From Janthinobacterium sp. LM6 (GTDB lineage: Bacteria; Pseudomonadota; Gammaproteobacteria; Burkholderiales; Burkholderiaceae_D): a stretch of DNA of 64,000 bases. Position numbers and translations under genes: made by a program. Where the stretch lies: positions 5,208,001-5,272,000 of the forward strand of contig NZ_CP019510.1 in assembly GCF_002002885.1 (NCBI RefSeq), given 5' to 3'. Below are positions 27,852 to 36,424 of this stretch, piece by piece; positions within the stretch are counted from its first letter, which is position 1, and every line of letters begins with the position of its first letter. The notes beneath the pieces were generated by a model, which worked only from the letters and a program-made list of their open reading frames with translations, was not told the DNA's origin and made no database searches.

Positions 27852-27864
27852 GGTCAATGCTCGC

Positions 27865-28611
27865 TCAGTGCTCGTGAAGCAGGCTGGAGACGCGCTCTTC
27901 GATGATGCGCGTATGGTCGCCCGTGGCGATGTCGTACAGCACGGCGGCCGTGATTTCATATTGCACCACGCGGCGCGAAACGATGGCCTTGAGTTTATTG
28001 GCCACCGGCAGGAACAGCAGGTTGGCCAGGCCCACGCCGTAGATCGTCGAGACGAAGGCCACGGCGATGCCGCTGCCCAGCTTGCTCGGGTCGGTGAGGT
28101 TTTCCATCACGTGGATCAAGCCCAGCACGGCGCCCAGGATGCCGATGGTGGGCGAATAGCCGGCCGCCGATTCCCACACCTTGACGGCCTGGCGCTCGGC
28201 CATTTCGTAGGCGGAGATTTCCACGTCGAGCAGCTGGCGCAGCTTGTCGGGCGCAATGCCGTCGACGATCATGCGCAAACCCTTGGCGTTGAAGCGGTCA
28301 GCCGTGTTTTCCATCAGGCGCTCGAGCGCCAGCGGGCCGTCGCGGCGCGCCGTCAGGCTCCATTGCCCGATGTCGCGCGCCAGCGCGGCGCGCGTGTCCG
28401 ATGGCGGCAGGAAGACCCAGCGCAGCATTTCCAGGCCGCGCACGAAGGTGCGCAACCGCGTCTGCAGCAGCACGGCGCCGAAGGTGCCGACGATGACGAT
28501 GGCAAAGGCGGCCGGCTGCAGCAGGGAGGCCATCTTGCCGCCTTCCAGTGCCTGGCCGACCAGCAGGCCGGCCAGCGCCAGCGCCAGCCCGATTACGCTG
28601 GACCAGTCCAC
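27865..28611 (-). CDS. motC: Flagellar motor stator protein MotC (MotA family)
   Basis: This MotA/TolQ-family membrane protein of 248 residues has four hydrophobic segments, the cytoplasmic loop with charged residues, and the late proton-channel helices (YSPTIGILGAVLGLIHVMEN; GSGIAVAFVSTIYGVGLANL). The start is a GTG at 28611 inside the end of fliA (19-bp overlap), a strong hint of translational coupling of stator to sigma factor. It is a second-type stator; the classic motAB is not in the window. Confidence 0.93.
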   Translation of the reverse strand: MDWSSVIGLALALAGLLVGQALEGGKMASLLQPAAFAIVIVGTFGAVLLQTRLRTFVRGLEMLRWVFLPPSDTRAALARDIGQWSLTARRDGPLALERLMENTADRFNAKGLRMIVDGIAPDKLRQLLDVEISAYEMAERQAVKVWESAAGYSPTIGILGAVLGLIHVMENLTDPSKLGSGIAVAFVSTIYGVGLANLLFLPVANKLKAIVSRRVVQYEITAAVLYDIATGDHTRIIEERVSSLLHEH

Positions 28612-29324
28612 GCCAGCTCCCTCAAGGTTGCGCGCAGGCGCGCGACGGCCTGGGTATGCAGCTGCGAGACGCGCGATTCGGATACGCCCATCACCGCGCC
28701 GATCTCCTTCAGGTTCAGCTCTTCTTCGTAATACAGGCCCATGAGTATTTTCTCGCGTGGCGGCAGCGCGTCGATGGCATCGATCACGGATTGCCGGAAA
28801 TCGGTATCGAGCAGCGAACGCAAGGGGTCGCTGTCCTCGTCCACGCAGTGGCGGTCGAGGAAGCTGTCATTGCCGTCCGGGTCATGAAAGTCTTCGTAGT
28901 ACACGAGCTGGTGGCCGCCGCCGTCGCCCAGCATTTCCTGGTAGTCGGCCAGCGACATTTTCAGCAGTTTCGCCACTTCCGACTCCGTCGGCGGATGGCC
29001 GAGGCGCTGCTGCAGGGTGCTCATCGCCTCTTCGATCTTGCGCATGTTCTGGCGCATGCTGCGCGGCAACCAGTCGCTGGTGCGCAATTCGTCGAGCATG
29101 GCGCCGCGGATGCGCAGCACGGCATACGTCTCGAACTGCGCGCCATGCGTCTCTTCATAGCGGGTAATGGCATCGAGCAGGCCGATCATGCCGGCCTGGA
29201 TCAGGTCATCGACCTCGACCGAAGGCGGCAATTTCGCCTTCATATGGTGCGCCAGACGCTTCACCAGCGGAATGTGCTCCGTCAGCAAATAGTCCTTGTT
29301 CGATTTCCCTTTGACCGTGTACAT
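28593..29324 (-). CDS. fliA: RNA polymerase sigma factor FliA (sigma-28)
   Basis: FliA (243 aa) directs late flagellar and chemotaxis transcription from TAAAGTTT-N11-GCCGATAA promoters, such as the one before flgM. Region 2 (VDDLIQAGMIGLLDAITRYE; FETYAVLRIRGAMLDELR), region 3 and region 4 (LPPREKILMGLYYEEELNLK, then EIGAVMGVSESRVSQL) are complete. It is negatively controlled by FlgM. It follows flhG by 45 bp in the flhF-flhG-fliA-motC-motD order. Confidence 0.97.
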   Translation of the reverse strand: MYTVKGKSNKDYLLTEHIPLVKRLAHHMKAKLPPSVEVDDLIQAGMIGLLDAITRYEETHGAQFETYAVLRIRGAMLDELRTSDWLPRSMRQNMRKIEEAMSTLQQRLGHPPTESEVAKLLKMSLADYQEMLGDGGGHQLVYYEDFHDPDGNDSFLDRHCVDEDSDPLRSLLDTDFRQSVIDAIDALPPREKILMGLYYEEELNLKEIGAVMGVSESRVSQLHTQAVARLRATLRELAWTGPA

Positions 29325-29369
29325 AGGCTGCTTATTGTTTTCTCATCTTATCTGGTGCTGCGGTTCGAT

Positions 29370-30233
29370 TCAGGCGCTGAACTGGTGCGGGCTCCCCGTC
29401 TGGTACAAGGTGCCGCCGAGCACCGGCGCCGCCGAACGGGCCAGCCGCTCGGCCAGTCCGCGAAACGCCACCGACGCTCCCGCCAGCGGAAACGCATCGA
29501 CCACGCTGCGGCCCAGCCGCGCCGCGCGGTGCAGATACTCGTCGGCAGGCACGGAACCCATCGAGGTCAGCTTCACGGCCAGGTAGCGGCTCGCCGCCTG
29601 CGCCATATTATCGTATACCACTTTTGCTTCGGATTCGGAAGCGCCGGTGACGAGAATGCCGAACGGACGGCGTCCCAGTTCCTGGCTCAGGCGCTTGATC
29701 AGGCAGTACGCCGCCTTGATCGAGGTGGCGCTGGTCGAGACTTGCACGACGATATCCGACGACGCCATCAGCGGCACGGGGAAGCAATCGCCCTCGTCCG
29801 CCACGACGCCGTCGACCAGCACGATGCCGCTCTGGCGCGCCAGCACGTCGAACGTCTTGCCCAGGCGGCGCAGCTCATCCTCGCCCGCATAGTCCATGCT
29901 GTCCATCAAATGGTTGCGCGCGCCCAGGCTGGCCACGCCGAAGCCTTGCGGCACCTGGTGGATGACCTGGTTCAAGCCGCACTGCTGGCGCGCCACGTCG
30001 CGCAGGCTGGCGCCGTGCGCCAGTCCCAGGCGCGATGCCACGCCATCGCTGCCGCCGCTGGCGTCGAGCAGCAGCACGTCATTGCCGCCGTAGACGAGCG
30101 ACGCGCCCAGGTTGACCAGCATGGCGCCCTTGTCGTCCTGCGGCGTGGCCGAGAGGAACGTCATGACGCGCGGCTGCGGGCCGGCCAGCATGCGGCGCAA
30201 GCCTTCGGCCTGGTCGAAATCGAAATTAGCCAA
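29370..30233 (-). CDS. flhG: Flagellar number regulator FlhG (MinD-like), Walker A lost
   Basis: FlhG (FleN/YlxH) is a MinD/ParA-type ATPase that limits flagellar number and stimulates the FlhF GTPase. The N-terminal DQAEGLRRM motif (residues ~6-14), known to activate FlhF, is kept. The deviant Walker A (KGGxGKT) is absent: the equivalent loop reads SATPQDDKGAMLVNL, while the following strand LLLDASGG resembles Walker A'. TTG at 30233 (287 aa) is chosen for its GGGGTG ribosome site and normal N-terminus; ATG 30254 is the alternative. Either way it overlaps flhF. Confidence 0.9.
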   Translation of the reverse strand: MANFDFDQAEGLRRMLAGPQPRVMTFLSATPQDDKGAMLVNLGASLVYGGNDVLLLDASGGSDGVASRLGLAHGASLRDVARQQCGLNQVIHQVPQGFGVASLGARNHLMDSMDYAGEDELRRLGKTFDVLARQSGIVLVDGVVADEGDCFPVPLMASSDIVVQVSTSATSIKAAYCLIKRLSQELGRRPFGILVTGASESEAKVVYDNMAQAASRYLAVKLTSMGSVPADEYLHRAARLGRSVVDAFPLAGASVAFRGLAERLARSAAPVLGGTLYQTGSPHQFSA

Positions 30234-31554
30234 GGTGCACCCCGCGCGCTTCATTGTTGCGGGCGGCCGCCTGCGCCATCAGCAGCGGCAGTTCGGCGTC
30301 GGAAAACTGCGTCGCCGCCGCATCGCGCTTGAGCTTGAAGGCACGGTCGATCAGGTAGCCGCGGTCGGCCAGGTACAGGTCTTCCGGCACGCGCTGGCCG
30401 TTCGACACATAAAACAGGTTCAGCTTCTGGCGGATCACCACGTCGAGCACATTGCCGATCGAGGCCGCTTCATCGAGCTTGGTCATGATGCAGCCGGCCA
30501 GGCCGCTGCCCTGATACGCGCGCACCACTTCGTTCAAGGTTTCCTGCGTGGCCGTGGAGTTCAGGCACAGCAGGCGCTTCACGTCGGCGCCGGCGCCCGA
30601 CAGCATGGCCACCTGTTCCGTCACCATCTGGTCGCGCTGGCTCACGCCCACCGTATCGATCAGCACCGTGTGCTTGTTTTTCAATTCTTTCAGGGCGATG
30701 CGCAAGTCCGCCTCGTCCTTCACCGAATGCACCATCACGCCGAGGATCTTGCCGTAGATGCGCAGCTGTTCGTGCGCGCCGATACGGTAGGCATCCGTGG
30801 TGATCAGGGCCAGTTTTTCGGGGCCATGGCGCATCACGCAGCGGGCCGCCAGCTTGGCCGTGCTGGTGGTCTTGCCGACGCCGGTCGGGCCCACCAGGGC
30901 AAACACGCCGCCCTGCTCCAGCATGGCGTCTTCATTGGCCACAGTATTCAGGTTACGACTCAGGACCGTCTTGATCCAGCGCATGCTTTGCGCGCCATCG
31001 AGGCCGGCCGGCAGCTTGTCGATCAGGTAGCGCGCCAGGCTGGCCGAGAAGCCGGCGGCCAGCATTTCGCGCAGCACGACGGCTTTTTGCGGCTCGCGCT
31101 GCTGCGTCGAACCCCACGAGATTTCCGCCAGCTGGGTTTCCATCATGCCGCGCATGGCGCGGATTTCATTCATCATGCCGCTCATTTCGGCGGCGGCGTT
31201 TTCCTTGACGTGCGCCAGCGCGCTGGCCATCATCTGCTGCATGCGGGCCATGTCCACTGGCTCGGAGGCAGCCTGGCGCGGCGCGGCAGGGCGCGGCGCG
31301 GCCGGGCGCTGGGCCGGGGCGGCCGCACGCTGCGGCGTGGCGAACTGGGTCTGCAACTGGGGACGGGGCTGGGCCATTTCGGAGGCGGCCGGCGGCGACG
31401 CCAGCGAAGCGGCGTCGTCATTGGCCAGCGCGAGGATTTCCACCACGCCATCGGCCTGGCGGTTCGACAGGATCACGGCATCGGGGCCCAGCGCTTCGCG
31501 CACCTTGCGCAGCGCATCGCGCGACGAGGCGCCCGTAAATTTCTTCACATTCAT
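30226..31554 (-). CDS. flhF: SRP-type GTPase FlhF, flagellar placement
   Basis: FlhF (442 aa) is an SRP-family GTPase that marks the site and number of polar flagella. The N-terminal basic domain (MNVKKFTGASSRDALRKVRE) is followed by an Ala/Pro/Gln linker (~60-150), the N domain, and the G domain with P-loop GPTGVGKTTSTAKLAAR, DTVGVSQRDQM and TKLDEAASIG. A GGGAGG site fixes the ATG at 31554. Presence of FlhF with FlhG suggests polar flagella. Confidence 0.96.
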   Translation of the reverse strand: MNVKKFTGASSRDALRKVREALGPDAVILSNRQADGVVEILALANDDAASLASPPAASEMAQPRPQLQTQFATPQRAAAPAQRPAAPRPAAPRQAASEPVDMARMQQMMASALAHVKENAAAEMSGMMNEIRAMRGMMETQLAEISWGSTQQREPQKAVVLREMLAAGFSASLARYLIDKLPAGLDGAQSMRWIKTVLSRNLNTVANEDAMLEQGGVFALVGPTGVGKTTSTAKLAARCVMRHGPEKLALITTDAYRIGAHEQLRIYGKILGVMVHSVKDEADLRIALKELKNKHTVLIDTVGVSQRDQMVTEQVAMLSGAGADVKRLLCLNSTATQETLNEVVRAYQGSGLAGCIMTKLDEAASIGNVLDVVIRQKLNLFYVSNGQRVPEDLYLADRGYLIDRAFKLKRDAAATQFSDAELPLLMAQAAARNNEARGVHLG

Positions 31555-31913
31555 GACCGGCCTCCCAGGGCGGGGGTGGCGCAATATTGGCTGAACTGTG
31601 TGACCATCGTCGACTCCTGTTGCTTGAGTGCTGTCTTCCACATGGACACAGATCACCCGGACAGTTTCCATTATTAGCGATGCTTACAGGAAATGATCGA
31701 AGGAACAGGACGGGAAAGTACCCGTTATTCAGTTTGCCAGCAGGAAATTGATGTTTATTTGACCAAAAGCAAGGGCTGAGAGGCTGGGGTCAGACCCCCA
31801 CCAACGCTAACGACATCTGGGGTCAGACGGGGACGCCGAGTCCCCCTCGCACGTTGGCGATGACCTTCATGTTGGCGGTGTTGAGGGTCTGACCCCGGTA
31901 CTAATACTGTCGA
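31555..31913. other. Intergenic region between flhA and flhF
   Basis: This 359-bp gap interrupts the otherwise tight flhB-flhA / flhF-flhG-fliA run. Its flhA-proximal part (31786-31896) is a repeat with inverted GGGGTCAGAC / GTCTGACCCC arms, described separately. The rest is relatively AT-rich and may carry the flhF leader and a promoter. No open reading frame with coding character was seen. Confidence 0.7.
31786..31896. repeat. REP-like composite intergenic repeat before flhF
   Basis: The element begins GGGGTCAGACCCC (31786-31798), contains a second GGGGTCAGAC (31819-31828) and an internal perfect hairpin GGGGAC-GCCGA-GTCCCC (31829-31845), and ends with the inverse GGGTCTGACCCC (31885-31896). 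The outer arms are inverted copies of each other. The core matches the palindrome in the flgE-flgF gap, suggesting a dispersed genome repeat. Confidence 0.7.
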
Positions 31914-34010
31914 CTACTGCGCCCCCACCAGCGCCGTGACGCGGATGGTCTTGGTTTCCGGCACTTCCGCATGCGACAGCACTTTGAGCTGCGGCAAGGC
32001 GCGGCGCAGGAAGCGCGACAGCAAGGCGCGCAGCGGCGCCGGCACCAGCAGCACCGGCGTCAGTCCCAGCGCTTCCTGCTGTTGGGCCGCCAGGCCCGCC
32101 TGGTGCGCGATGGTGTCGGCCAGGCCCGGTTCGATGCCGGCGCCGTCGCCGCCATTGCCCATCGCTTGCATCAGCAAACGCTCCAGGCGGCTGTCGAGGG
32201 TCATCACGGACAGTTCGGCCGAGCCGGGGAACAATTGCTGCACGATGGCGCGGCCCAGGGCCACGCGCACCAGCGCCGTCAGGTCGTTCGGGTCTTGCGT
32301 GCTGACCGTATGCTCGGCCAGGGTTTCGATGATGGTGCGCATGTCGCGGATGTGCACGCCCTCGGCCAGCAGGTTCTGCAGCACCTTTTGCAAGGTCGAC
32401 AAGGACAGCATCTTCGGCACCAGGTCTTCCACCAGGCGCGGCGACTCCTTGCCCAGGTGGTCGAGCAGCGATTGCACTTCCGCGCGGCCCAGCAGCTCGG
32501 AAGCGTGCGAAGTGATCAGGTGATTCAGGTGCGTGGCCACCACCGTGCCCGCGTCGACCACCGTGTAGCCCATCGATTGGGCCTGGTCGCGCAGGCTGGC
32601 GTCGATCCAGGTGGCGGGCAGGCCGAAGGCGGGGTCGTTCGTGGCCAGGCCGGGCAAGGTGCCGCTGGCCATGCCGGGATTAATCGCCAGGAACTGGCCG
32701 TTGAACGCTTCGCCCACGCCCACTTCCACGCCCTTGAGGGTGATGCGGTAGGCGGACGGTTTCAATTCCAGGTTGTCGCGGATATGCACGGGCGGCGCCA
32801 GGAAACCCACTTCCTGGGCAAATTTCTTGCGGATGCCCTTGATGCGTTTGAGCAACTCGCCGCCCTGCGTCTTGTCGACCAGGGGGATCAAACGGTAGCC
32901 CACTTCCAGGCCCAAGGTGTCGACGGGCATGATGTCTTGCCAGCTGGCTTCTTCCTGCTCGGGCGCCACGGTCGCTTGCGGCACTTCGGCCGGCTTTTCG
33001 GCCGCCGCTTTTTCCTGCGTACGCTTCTTGCTGATCAGATAGGCGGAACCGGCCAGCAACGAGGCCAGCAGGATGAAGACCATGTTCGGCATGCCGGGGA
33101 TCAGGCCCATGCCGCCGATGATGCCGGCGGTAATGTACAGCACTTGCGGTTTCGCAAACAATTGCCCCACCAGCTGGGTGCCGATGTCCTGTTCGCTGGC
33201 CACGCGCGAGACGACGATACCGGCCGCCGTGGAAATGATCAGCGAAGGAATCTGCGCCACCAGGCCGTCACCGATGGCCAGCAAGGTGTAGTTTTTCAGC
33301 GCATCGGCAAAGCCCATGTCGTGCTGCAGCAGGCCCACCAGCAAGCCGCCGACGATGTTGATGACGGTGACCATGATGCCGGCGATGGCGTCGCCGCGCA
33401 CGTATTTGCTGGCGCCGTCCATGGCGCCGTAGAATTCCGCTTCCTGCGCCACTTCCGTGCGGCGGCGGCGCGCTTCGTCTTCGCCGATCAGGCCGGCGTT
33501 CAGGTCGGCATCGATGGCCATCTGTTTACCGGGCATGGCGTCCAGCGCGAAACGGGCGCCCACCTCGGCGATACGGCCCGCACCCTTGGTCACGACGGTA
33601 AAGTTGATGATCGTCAAAATGATAAACACGACGATACCGACCGTGTAGTTGCCGCCGATCAAGAAGTGACCGAACGCTTCAATCACTTTACCGGCCGCGT
33701 CGGCGCCCGTATGGCCTTCCGTCAGCACCACGCGCGTGGACGCCACGTTCAGCGACAGGCGCAGCATGGTCGAGACGAGCAGGATGGTCGGGAACGCCAT
33801 GAAGTCGAGCGGCTTGACCGTGTACAGCGCCGTCAGCAGCACGATGATGGACAGCGCGATATTAAAACTGAAGAAGATATCGAGGATGAAGGCCGGCAAC
33901 GGCAGCACCATCATCGCCAGCAGCATGATGATGATGACAGGCGCGGCAATGCCCTTGCTGGCGTTGCCACCCATTCCGCTGAGCCAGGCTGGCATTCTCA
34001 GGCCGTTCAT
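31914..34010 (-). CDS. flhA: Flagellar export gate protein FlhA
   Basis: FlhA (698 aa) is the export-gate ring that uses the proton-motive force. The N-terminal half has about eight transmembrane helices with the signature RLSLNVASTRVVLTEGHTGA, and the FHIPEP-loop equivalent (RIAEVGARFALDAMPGKQMA, then IDADLNAGLIGEDEAR). The C-terminal half is the cytoplasmic FlhA-C domain that docks chaperone-substrate complexes. Length is typical. The start overlaps flhB by 4 bp. Confidence 0.97.
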   Translation of the reverse strand: MNGLRMPAWLSGMGGNASKGIAAPVIIIMLLAMMVLPLPAFILDIFFSFNIALSIIVLLTALYTVKPLDFMAFPTILLVSTMLRLSLNVASTRVVLTEGHTGADAAGKVIEAFGHFLIGGNYTVGIVVFIILTIINFTVVTKGAGRIAEVGARFALDAMPGKQMAIDADLNAGLIGEDEARRRRTEVAQEAEFYGAMDGASKYVRGDAIAGIMVTVINIVGGLLVGLLQHDMGFADALKNYTLLAIGDGLVAQIPSLIISTAAGIVVSRVASEQDIGTQLVGQLFAKPQVLYITAGIIGGMGLIPGMPNMVFILLASLLAGSAYLISKKRTQEKAAAEKPAEVPQATVAPEQEEASWQDIMPVDTLGLEVGYRLIPLVDKTQGGELLKRIKGIRKKFAQEVGFLAPPVHIRDNLELKPSAYRITLKGVEVGVGEAFNGQFLAINPGMASGTLPGLATNDPAFGLPATWIDASLRDQAQSMGYTVVDAGTVVATHLNHLITSHASELLGRAEVQSLLDHLGKESPRLVEDLVPKMLSLSTLQKVLQNLLAEGVHIRDMRTIIETLAEHTVSTQDPNDLTALVRVALGRAIVQQLFPGSAELSVMTLDSRLERLLMQAMGNGGDGAGIEPGLADTIAHQAGLAAQQQEALGLTPVLLVPAPLRALLSRFLRRALPQLKVLSHAEVPETKTIRVTALVGAQ

Positions 34011-35203
34011 GGTGTACTTCCTTTATTCTTGTCTGCCGCGCCGGCTGCGGGCGGTGTCTGTGAGGCGGGATTCTGCGGGTCGAGCTCGGGCGGCACGTCG
34101 AGTTTCTTCGGCTTGTCGGGACGCTCGCCCTGGCCCTTGCCATAGCTGCGCAGCTGGAACACGTAGGCCAGCACTTCGGCCACGGCGCCGTACAGCGCCT
34201 CGGGAATCTCGTCGCCGATGTCCGTATGCTTGTACAGCGCGCGCGCCAGGGCCGGCGCTTCCAGGATGGCGACCTTGTGCTCGCCGGCCAGTTCGCGGAT
34301 CTTCGCCGCCACCTCGTCGATGCCCTTGGCCACCACCTGCGGCGCGCCGCGCGAATTTTCGCCGTACTTCAGCGCCACCGCATAGTGGGTCGGGTTGGTC
34401 ACCACCACGTCGGCCGTCGGCACGTCGGCCATCATGCGGCGGCGCGACATTTCATGCTGCATCTGGCGGATCTTCGCCTTGATCTGCGGATTGCCGTCCG
34501 ATTCCTTCGCCTCTTGCTTGACTTCCTGCAGGGACATTTTCATCTTGTTGGCGTAATGCCACATCTGGTACGGGCCGTCGATGGCGGCGATCAGGCCCAG
34601 CGCGCCGACGATCAGCAGGAAGGCCGTGATCAAGAGGCTGATCAGATGGGCCGAACCGGCGCGCAGGGATTCCACCGACAAGCCCAGCACGGCGTCCTTT
34701 TGATGCTGCATCACCATCCAGGCGACGACGCCGACGACGAGGGTCTTGGCGATGGCCTTGAGCAATTCCACCAGCGCATTCTTCGAAAACATGTTGCCCA
34801 GGCCGCGAATCGGGTTGAGCTTGCCAAAATTGGGGGTGAACGCCTTGGAACTGAACAGCCAGCCCCCCACCAGCACGGGCGAGGCCAGGGCGACGAGCAT
34901 GATGGCCAGCGCGTACGGCAGGCAAGTGAGCAAGACCGAACCCACGTCGTAGCCGATGCGCAACATCATCGCGTCGGGATTGAGTATCTGCTCGCGGTCC
35001 AGCGTCAGCCCGGACACCATGACGGCCGTCAAGCGCCGCACGATGGCGTCGCCGGCAAACCACAGGCAGCAGCCGGACGCCATCAACACAGTGAACGTTG
35101 CCACTTCACGCGATCGCGGAACGTCGCCTTCCTCACGCGCCTGCTCGAGGCGCTTCGGTGACGCGGCTTCGGTCTTTTCTGCGTCGCTGTCTTCCGACAT
35201 CAA
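34007..35203 (-). CDS. flhB: Flagellar export switch protein FlhB
   Basis: FlhB (398 aa) switches export specificity after self-cleavage. The cytoplasmic N-terminal basic stretch (EKTEAASPKRLEQAREEGDV), four membrane helices and the NPTH autocleavage motif (VVVTNPTHYAVALKY) are all present. The Pro/Lys-rich tail after residue ~365 is variable. A GGAG ribosome site precedes ATG 35203. It should head the flhB-A run; an ACCGATAA sequence near 35267 lacks a matching -35. Confidence 0.97.
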   Translation of the reverse strand: MMSEDSDAEKTEAASPKRLEQAREEGDVPRSREVATFTVLMASGCCLWFAGDAIVRRLTAVMVSGLTLDREQILNPDAMMLRIGYDVGSVLLTCLPYALAIMLVALASPVLVGGWLFSSKAFTPNFGKLNPIRGLGNMFSKNALVELLKAIAKTLVVGVVAWMVMQHQKDAVLGLSVESLRAGSAHLISLLITAFLLIVGALGLIAAIDGPYQMWHYANKMKMSLQEVKQEAKESDGNPQIKAKIRQMQHEMSRRRMMADVPTADVVVTNPTHYAVALKYGENSRGAPQVVAKGIDEVAAKIRELAGEHKVAILEAPALARALYKHTDIGDEIPEALYGAVAEVLAYVFQLRSYGKGQGERPDKPKKLDVPPELDPQNPASQTPPAAGAADKNKGSTP

Positions 35204-35292
35204 TCAACTCCGGTGAAGTCCTGCAGCCTGGCTAGGCGCAATACGGACTGGGCATGGAGCATTATCGGTTCAATCATCACAACACCATCAAG

Positions 35293-35322
35293 GGAAAAGG
35301 GGGGCGAATCCCCTGCTTTTCC
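35293..35322 (-). terminator. Possible terminator after the FAH-family gene
   Basis: On the minus strand GGAAAAGCAGGGG pairs imperfectly with CCCCCCTTTTCC, 18 bp past the stop of the FAH-family gene. The stem has internal mismatches, and the 3' T run is part of the stem, so the call is tentative. Confidence 0.4.
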
Positions 35323-35339
35323 TTTGCTATCCAGAAACC

Positions 35340-36338
35340 TTAGCGGGACTTGCGCGCTTCGGCCTGTTTTACCGTTTGTTCAATCGCGCCAAACAGGGAC
35401 TTGCCGTCATCGCCCAGCATTTCCAGGCGCACGACATCGCCGAACAGCAAATACGGCGTACTGGCGACGCCATCGGTAATCATCTCCTGGTTACGTCGCT
35501 CAACGATGCTGGAAAATCCCTTCTTGACTTCCTTGTTGGCGACCCCGCCCGCACTGACCACGCTGCCGGCGCGCGCGTTGCGCGTCTGGCACAGATGGGC
35601 GAGCAATTGCGGATAATTGAACGCCATGTCGGCGCCCGCGTGGGGCTGGCCCGTCAACTTGCCGTTCAGGCTGCAGCGCAGCGCGTAATGCACCTTGCCG
35701 CCGCGCCAGGCATCCCCCAGCTCGTCGGGCGTGATGGCGACAGGAGAGCACGCCATGGCCGGCTTCGATTGCAGGAAGCCGTAGCCGCCGGCCTGCTCGT
35801 CCGGCGCCAGGTTGCGCAAGGTGATGTCGTTGACCAGCATCAACAGCTTGATGTTCAGGTGCGCCTGGTCGGGCGTCGATCCCATGGCCACGTCATCCGT
35901 GATGGCGGCGATGCCCGCCTCGTAGTCGATGCCCCACTGCTCGTGCGCCAGCACGATCTCGTCCTGGGCGCCGAGGAAATCGTCGCTGGCGCCCTGGTAC
36001 AGGCGCGGTGCATCGCGCAGAGTGGCGGGCGCCTCGGTTCCCGCCGCCTTGCAGGCCCGCTCGATCTGCTGCAGGTAGGATGCGCCAGCCACGCGCAAGC
36101 TGCTGCGCGGCAAAGGCGCCATGCAGTTGGCGGGATCGAACTCGAAAGCGCGATGGCCGCGGCCGCTATTGATGGTCTGGTACAGCAAATCGAGCTGGGG
36201 CGCGATAAAACTCCAGTCGTCGAGCGCCTTTTGCAGGGTCGAGGCGATGCCATCGGCCAGATGGGCCGTTTTCAGGTCGCGCGAGACGACAGCCAGCTGG
36301 CCGTCGCGCGTGCCATCCTTCAGTGTAGCTAATTTCAT
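35340..36338 (-). CDS. Fumarylacetoacetate hydrolase family protein
   Basis: This FAH-superfamily protein of 332 residues has a short N-terminal FAH domain (MKLATLKDGTRDGQLAVVSR, RVAGASYLQQIERA) and the C-terminal catalytic fold. Metal-binding acidic residues are likely in YEAGIAAITDD and near DDFLGAQDEIV. Members cleave C-C bonds in aromatic catabolism (fumarylacetoacetate, acylpyruvates). No tyrosine-degradation genes adjoin it, so the substrate cannot be assigned. It is transcribed alone, with terminators on both sides. Confidence 0.88.
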   Translation of the reverse strand: MKLATLKDGTRDGQLAVVSRDLKTAHLADGIASTLQKALDDWSFIAPQLDLLYQTINSGRGHRAFEFDPANCMAPLPRSSLRVAGASYLQQIERACKAAGTEAPATLRDAPRLYQGASDDFLGAQDEIVLAHEQWGIDYEAGIAAITDDVAMGSTPDQAHLNIKLLMLVNDITLRNLAPDEQAGGYGFLQSKPAMACSPVAITPDELGDAWRGGKVHYALRCSLNGKLTGQPHAGADMAFNYPQLLAHLCQTRNARAGSVVSAGGVANKEVKKGFSSIVERRNQEMITDGVASTPYLLFGDVVRLEMLGDDGKSLFGAIEQTVKQAEARKSR

Positions 36339-36385
36339 GTACGGAAAACTTCGTCAAATGCGGGCAATAGGAGGCTAAAGACGCC

Positions 36386-36408
36386 AAAAAGCCGGGAAAA
36401 CCCGGCTT
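36386..36408 (-). terminator. Rho-independent terminator after rsuA-like gene
   Basis: On the minus strand AAGCCGGG-TTTT-CCCGGCTT (8-bp stem, 4-nt loop) is followed by a T run, 17 bp past the stop of the pseudouridine synthase gene and before the FAH-family gene. Confidence 0.85.
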
Positions 36409-36424
36409 CGGCGCTCAGGGGGAG

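Noticed and set aside
28548-30332. 594-codon plus-strand frame over fliA and flhG
   Set aside because: Antisense shadow typical of high-GC DNA; the sense strand encodes conserved FliA and FlhG.
31971-34145. 724-codon plus-strand frame over flhA and flhB
   Set aside because: Antisense shadow of flhA; no recognisable domain, no ribosome site, and the sense genes are fully supported.
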